From: Chloroflexota bacterium
Lineage (GTDB): Bacteria; Chloroflexota; Anaerolineae; Promineifilales; Promineifilaceae
Assembly (NCBI GenBank): GCA_024278255.1
Contig: JAJRTP010000324.1
Coordinates: forward strand, 1 to 5,906
Direction of reading: 5' to 3'
Length of the DNA stretch: 5,906 bases
In this document: piece by piece, positions 3,489-5,906 of the stretch
Numbering within the stretch: position 1 is the first letter of the stretch
How the letters are laid out: the number at the start of each line of letters is the position of its first letter
The notes under the pieces: generated by a model
The model's input: the letters and a program-made list of their open reading frames with translations, nothing else
What the model was told of the DNA's origin: nothing
The model's database searches: none
Made by a program: the position numbers and the translations under genes

Positions 3489-5479
3489 TAGCCGATCTCG
3501 GTTATGCGGCTATTGTCCTGGCCTTTTTGGCCGCTATTTATGCTGGTATAGCTTCCTGGTATGGCAGCCGCACGCAGCAAATCCGCTGGGTGGAAAGTGC
3601 ACGTAATGCGACGATTGCTACTTTTCCTTTGCTGTTGCTTGCGGCCGGTTTGCTGATTGTTTCTCTGCTACGCAGTGATTTTTCTCTGGAATATGTGTGG
3701 CGGGTGAGCAGTCTGGAGATGCCCACTTATTTGAAGGTTACGGCCATGTGGGGCGGGCAGGCTGGTTCGTTACTGTTCTGGAACGTGCTAATGGCCGGTT
3801 TTGCAGCGACGGCCGTAGCCATCAACTGGAAAAGGCAGCAGGAACTAACGACCCATGCCATTATGGTGCTTAGTTTCACCCAGGTTTTCTTTTTGATACT
3901 GGTCATGGTTGTAGAGAATCCATTCATCCGTCTGGAAAGCATACCAGCCAATGGTAATGGCCTGAATCCTCTGCTGCGCCATTGGGGAATGATTATCCAT
4001 CCGCCCCTGCTGTATTTAGGCTTTACCGGTTTTGTCATACCCTATTCCTTTGCCATGGCCGCACTCATATCGGGCAAGCTGGATGATACCTGGATTCGTA
4101 TTACCCGGCGCTGGACATTGGTGGCCTGGTTGTTTTTAAGTTTAGGGTTGATTTTAGGCGGCCGTTGGGCGTATGACGTATTGGGCTGGGGCGGCTACTG
4201 GGGTTGGGACCCGGTGGAAAATGCCTCGTTGATGCCCTGGCTGGCGGGGACGGCCTTTTTGCACTCCGTTATGATTCAGGAAAAACGGAATATGTTCAAA
4301 ATGTGGAACATGTTCCTGGTTATCCTGACGTACATGCTGGTGATTTATGGCACGTTTATTGTGCGCAGCGGCGTCATTTCCTCCGTTCACTCCTTTGCCG
4401 AATCGGCTATTGGCCCCTTGTTCTTCGGCTTTATGGCCTTCATGTTTATCTTTTCGGCGTATTGGGTACATCGCCGCCGGGGGGGTCTGCATTCGGAAAA
4501 CGCTTTGAGTTCGTTTTTCTCGCGGGAAGCTGCCTTCCTTTATAACAATTTCCTGATTCTGGCGATTTTGGCTGTTGTCTTTTTATTCACCAATTTCCCC
4601 ATTATTTCCGAATTATTTACCGGGGAAAAGGGATTTGTCGGCCCGCCGGTGTATGAGAAAGCGTTAGCCCCCTTGTTTGCTGCGCTGCTGTTGTTAATGG
4701 GCGTGGCTCCTCTGACGATGTGGTATCGCACCAGCATGAAACGGTTTGAACTGGCGGTGCGTTGGCCCATTCTGACGGCAACATTAGTGATCGTGGTCGT
4801 GGCCGTTTTGGGTATTCGGGATTGGAAGGCACTGCTGGGCATCTGGATTGTGATGTTTGCCGTTTACCTGACACTGGCTGAGTTTGTGAAGGGGACGCGG
4901 GCGCGGATGAAGCGGGGGGAACGGCCGTGGACGGCATTTAGCCATCTCATTGCCCGCAACCGGCGTCGCTATGGCGGCTACTGGATTCATATGGGCGTTT
5001 TGATCATGGCCCTGGGTATTATCTCCTTTGAATTGTACCAACAAGAAACCCAGATTCGCATGAATGTAGGTGACACCATGAGCATTAACCGCTTTGAGAT
5101 GCAGTTCATGGGAATTACCCGCTATCCCGGTCCGGACGATTTACTGATCACAGAAGCTACGGTAGATGTGTATGAGAATGGTGAATATGTGGCCACACTT
5201 CAACCCCAGGCTCAACTCTATACGCGCACTCAGCAACCAATGACCATTCCCGACGCTAGAGAAACGATTACTGAAGATTTTTATGTGATTGTAGTGAACT
5301 GGGAACCAACGTCGGCCGATCAGGCCACGTTCCGCGTATTTTATAATCCCATGATTAACTGGGTGTGGTTTGGCACGGTTATCTTTGTCATCGGTACGTT
5401 GATTGCCGCCTGGCCGGACCCGCGGGAAGAGAAAGTGACAGTGGCTCGCAGCCAAATGCCGGCCGTAGCCACTGATTGA
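3485..5479 (+). CDS. ccmF: CcmF cytochrome c haem ligase subunit
   Basis: 664 residues, close to the roughly 650 typical of the family, with about 15 hydrophobic membrane segments. CcmF receives haem from CcmE and, with CcmH, attaches it to apocytochrome c on the outer face of the membrane. The tryptophan-rich WWD haem-handling loop is at 235-253 (WGGYWGWDPVENASLMPWL). Family histidines are present: His172 in HWGMIIHPPLLY and His302 in RSGVISSVHSF correspond to the external haem ligands. His260 (TAFLHSV) and His502 (GGYWIHMGV) correspond to the ligands of the membrane-embedded haem b. The family motif KVTAMWGGQAGSLLFW is at 84-99. Residues about 518-625 form the extracytoplasmic C-terminal domain, closed by a last membrane helix (626-643). 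The start overlaps the ccmE stop by 4 nt, and the ccmH-like gene begins 5 nt after its stop. No key residue looks lost. Confidence 0.97.
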   Translation: MIADLGYAAIVLAFLAAIYAGIASWYGSRTQQIRWVESARNATIATFPLLLLAAGLLIVSLLRSDFSLEYVWRVSSLEMPTYLKVTAMWGGQAGSLLFWNVLMAGFAATAVAINWKRQQELTTHAIMVLSFTQVFFLILVMVVENPFIRLESIPANGNGLNPLLRHWGMIIHPPLLYLGFTGFVIPYSFAMAALISGKLDDTWIRITRRWTLVAWLFLSLGLILGGRWAYDVLGWGGYWGWDPVENASLMPWLAGTAFLHSVMIQEKRNMFKMWNMFLVILTYMLVIYGTFIVRSGVISSVHSFAESAIGPLFFGFMAFMFIFSAYWVHRRRGGLHSENALSSFFSREAAFLYNNFLILAILAVVFLFTNFPIISELFTGEKGFVGPPVYEKALAPLFAALLLLMGVAPLTMWYRTSMKRFELAVRWPILTATLVIVVVAVLGIRDWKALLGIWIVMFAVYLTLAEFVKGTRARMKRGERPWTAFSHLIARNRRRYGGYWIHMGVLIMALGIISFELYQQETQIRMNVGDTMSINRFEMQFMGITRYPGPDDLLITEATVDVYENGEYVATLQPQAQLYTRTQQPMTIPDARETITEDFYVIVVNWEPTSADQATFRVFYNPMINWVWFGTVIFVIGTLIAAWPDPREEKVTVARSQMPAVATD

Positions 5480-5484
5480 ACGGG

Positions 5485-5906
5485 ATGAGTGAGCAGATGA
5501 AACTAGGAAAATCTGGCAAATGGTTCTGGATTGTGGGGTTCCTGCTGTTTTTGATTGTGGCCGTTACTTTGCCTGCCCTGGCTCAGGATAACGAAATATC
5601 AGATGATGAAGTCAATGCCGTAGCCAAAGGATTATACTGCCCCGTTTGCGAAAGTACGCCGCTGGATGTATGCGGTACGCAGGCTTGCGCCGAATGGCGC
5701 GAACTCATCCGCACCCAATTGGCCGAAGGCATGACGGAAGAAGAAATTTACGAGTATTTTGCCCGGCAGTATGGCGACGGCGTATTGGCTGAACCACCTA
5801 AGCGGGGCGCCAATCTCATCTTGTGGTTTTTCCCCATCATTGCCATCATCCTGGGCGGCGTTCTGTTTGGCCGTTACGTGATGAGTTTGCGTTCGGAAGC
5901 GATACA
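5485..5906 (+). CDS. ccmH: CcmH-like apocytochrome thiol-handling protein (3' end beyond the window)
   Basis: The first 140 codons are present. A signal peptide or N-terminal anchor (WFWIVGFLLFLIVAVTLPALA, 13-33) has a likely cleavage site ALA|Q. A CcmH/CcmL/NrfF three-helix domain follows (about 36-108), with the redox pair Cys52-PV-Cys55 in GLYCPVCESTPLD. GMTEEEIYEYFARQYGDGVLAEPP matches the family's 'G.s..ei..yf..rYGe.vl..P'. A second membrane segment, about 111-131, is followed by the cut. CcmH keeps the apocytochrome CxxCH thiols reduced and works with CcmF. There are two further cysteines (Cys63, Cys68), and the usual LRCxxC reads LYCxxC. The start at ATG 5485 (5 nt after ccmF) is uncertain; in-frame ATG 5497 is equally possible, since neither has a strong Shine-Dalgarno site. 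Whether a CcmI-like tetratricopeptide part is fused downstream cannot be seen. Confidence 0.9.
   Translation, partial: MSEQMKLGKSGKWFWIVGFLLFLIVAVTLPALAQDNEISDDEVNAVAKGLYCPVCESTPLDVCGTQACAEWRELIRTQLAEGMTEEEIYEYFARQYGDGVLAEPPKRGANLILWFFPIIAIILGGVLFGRYVMSLRSEAI

Larger units (their letters stand above)
368..4928. repeat. Ten dispersed copies of the palindrome ACGGCCGT
   Basis: Exact copies start at 368, 828, 1191, 1413, 1804, 1929, 2047, 2278, 3809 and 4921. Three of them (368, 1191, 1413) extend to TACGGCCGTA. Near-copies differing in the first base are at 951 and 4158 (GCGGCCGT) and 5459 (CCGGCCGT). All ten are inside reading frames. They encode T-A-V (six), N/H-G-R (three) and part of E-R-P-W (one), so they sit in three codon phases. 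The entry covers the span from the first to the last copy, not a continuous element. Confidence 0.85.

Noticed and set aside
4154..4492. Minus-strand ORF opposite ccmF
   Set aside because: It lies entirely inside the conserved WWD and His302 region of CcmF and its translation has no recognisable features.

Overview
The window reads as a chromosomal segment of a Gram-negative-type or monoderm environmental bacterium, most likely an uncultured member of the Chloroflexota (Anaerolineae-like). That placement is an inference from the flavour of the proteins (a four-cysteine CcmH-like protein, a CxxxY-type CcmE, a DUF2007-like protein, a ClbS/DinB-like protein) and from the mixed-GC, GGCCGT-rich composition. 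No marker in the window fixes the taxonomy. There is no rRNA, tRNA, CRISPR array or insertion sequence.

The layout is two divergent blocks that separate at about 2326-2551. The left block is on the minus strand. Reading in the direction of transcription it holds a DinB/ClbS-like gene that appears split by a +1 frameshift (2325-1972 and 1967-1746), then ygfZ (1762-809, overlapping the second DinB piece by 17 nt), then the first 213 codons of gyrA (639-1, running off the window). Between ygfZ and gyrA lies a 169-nt spacer with a good sigma-70-type promoter, a terminator-like hairpin with U-tracts on both strands, and a possible 16-codon leaderless ORF spanning that hairpin. This arrangement could be a gyrA attenuator.

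The right block is on the plus strand. It starts from a promoter near 2482-2511 and holds a DUF2007-like small protein gene (2552-2929), a pair of perfect inverted repeats (2931-2973), ccmE (3000-3488), ccmF (3485-5479, 4-nt overlap with ccmE) and the start of a ccmH-like gene (5485 to the window edge). CcmE, CcmF and CcmH are the late, haem-attaching half of System I cytochrome c maturation. CcmE holds haem, CcmF ligates it to the apocytochrome, and CcmH handles the apocytochrome cysteines. CcmE here uses cysteine (CxxxY) where the classical protein uses histidine, yet a CcmH-like partner is present.

The most striking feature that the genes do not explain is an 8-bp palindrome, ACGGCCGT. It occurs ten times in 5.9 kb (about 0.1 expected by chance), in three different codon phases, and eight of the ten copies lie in the left block.
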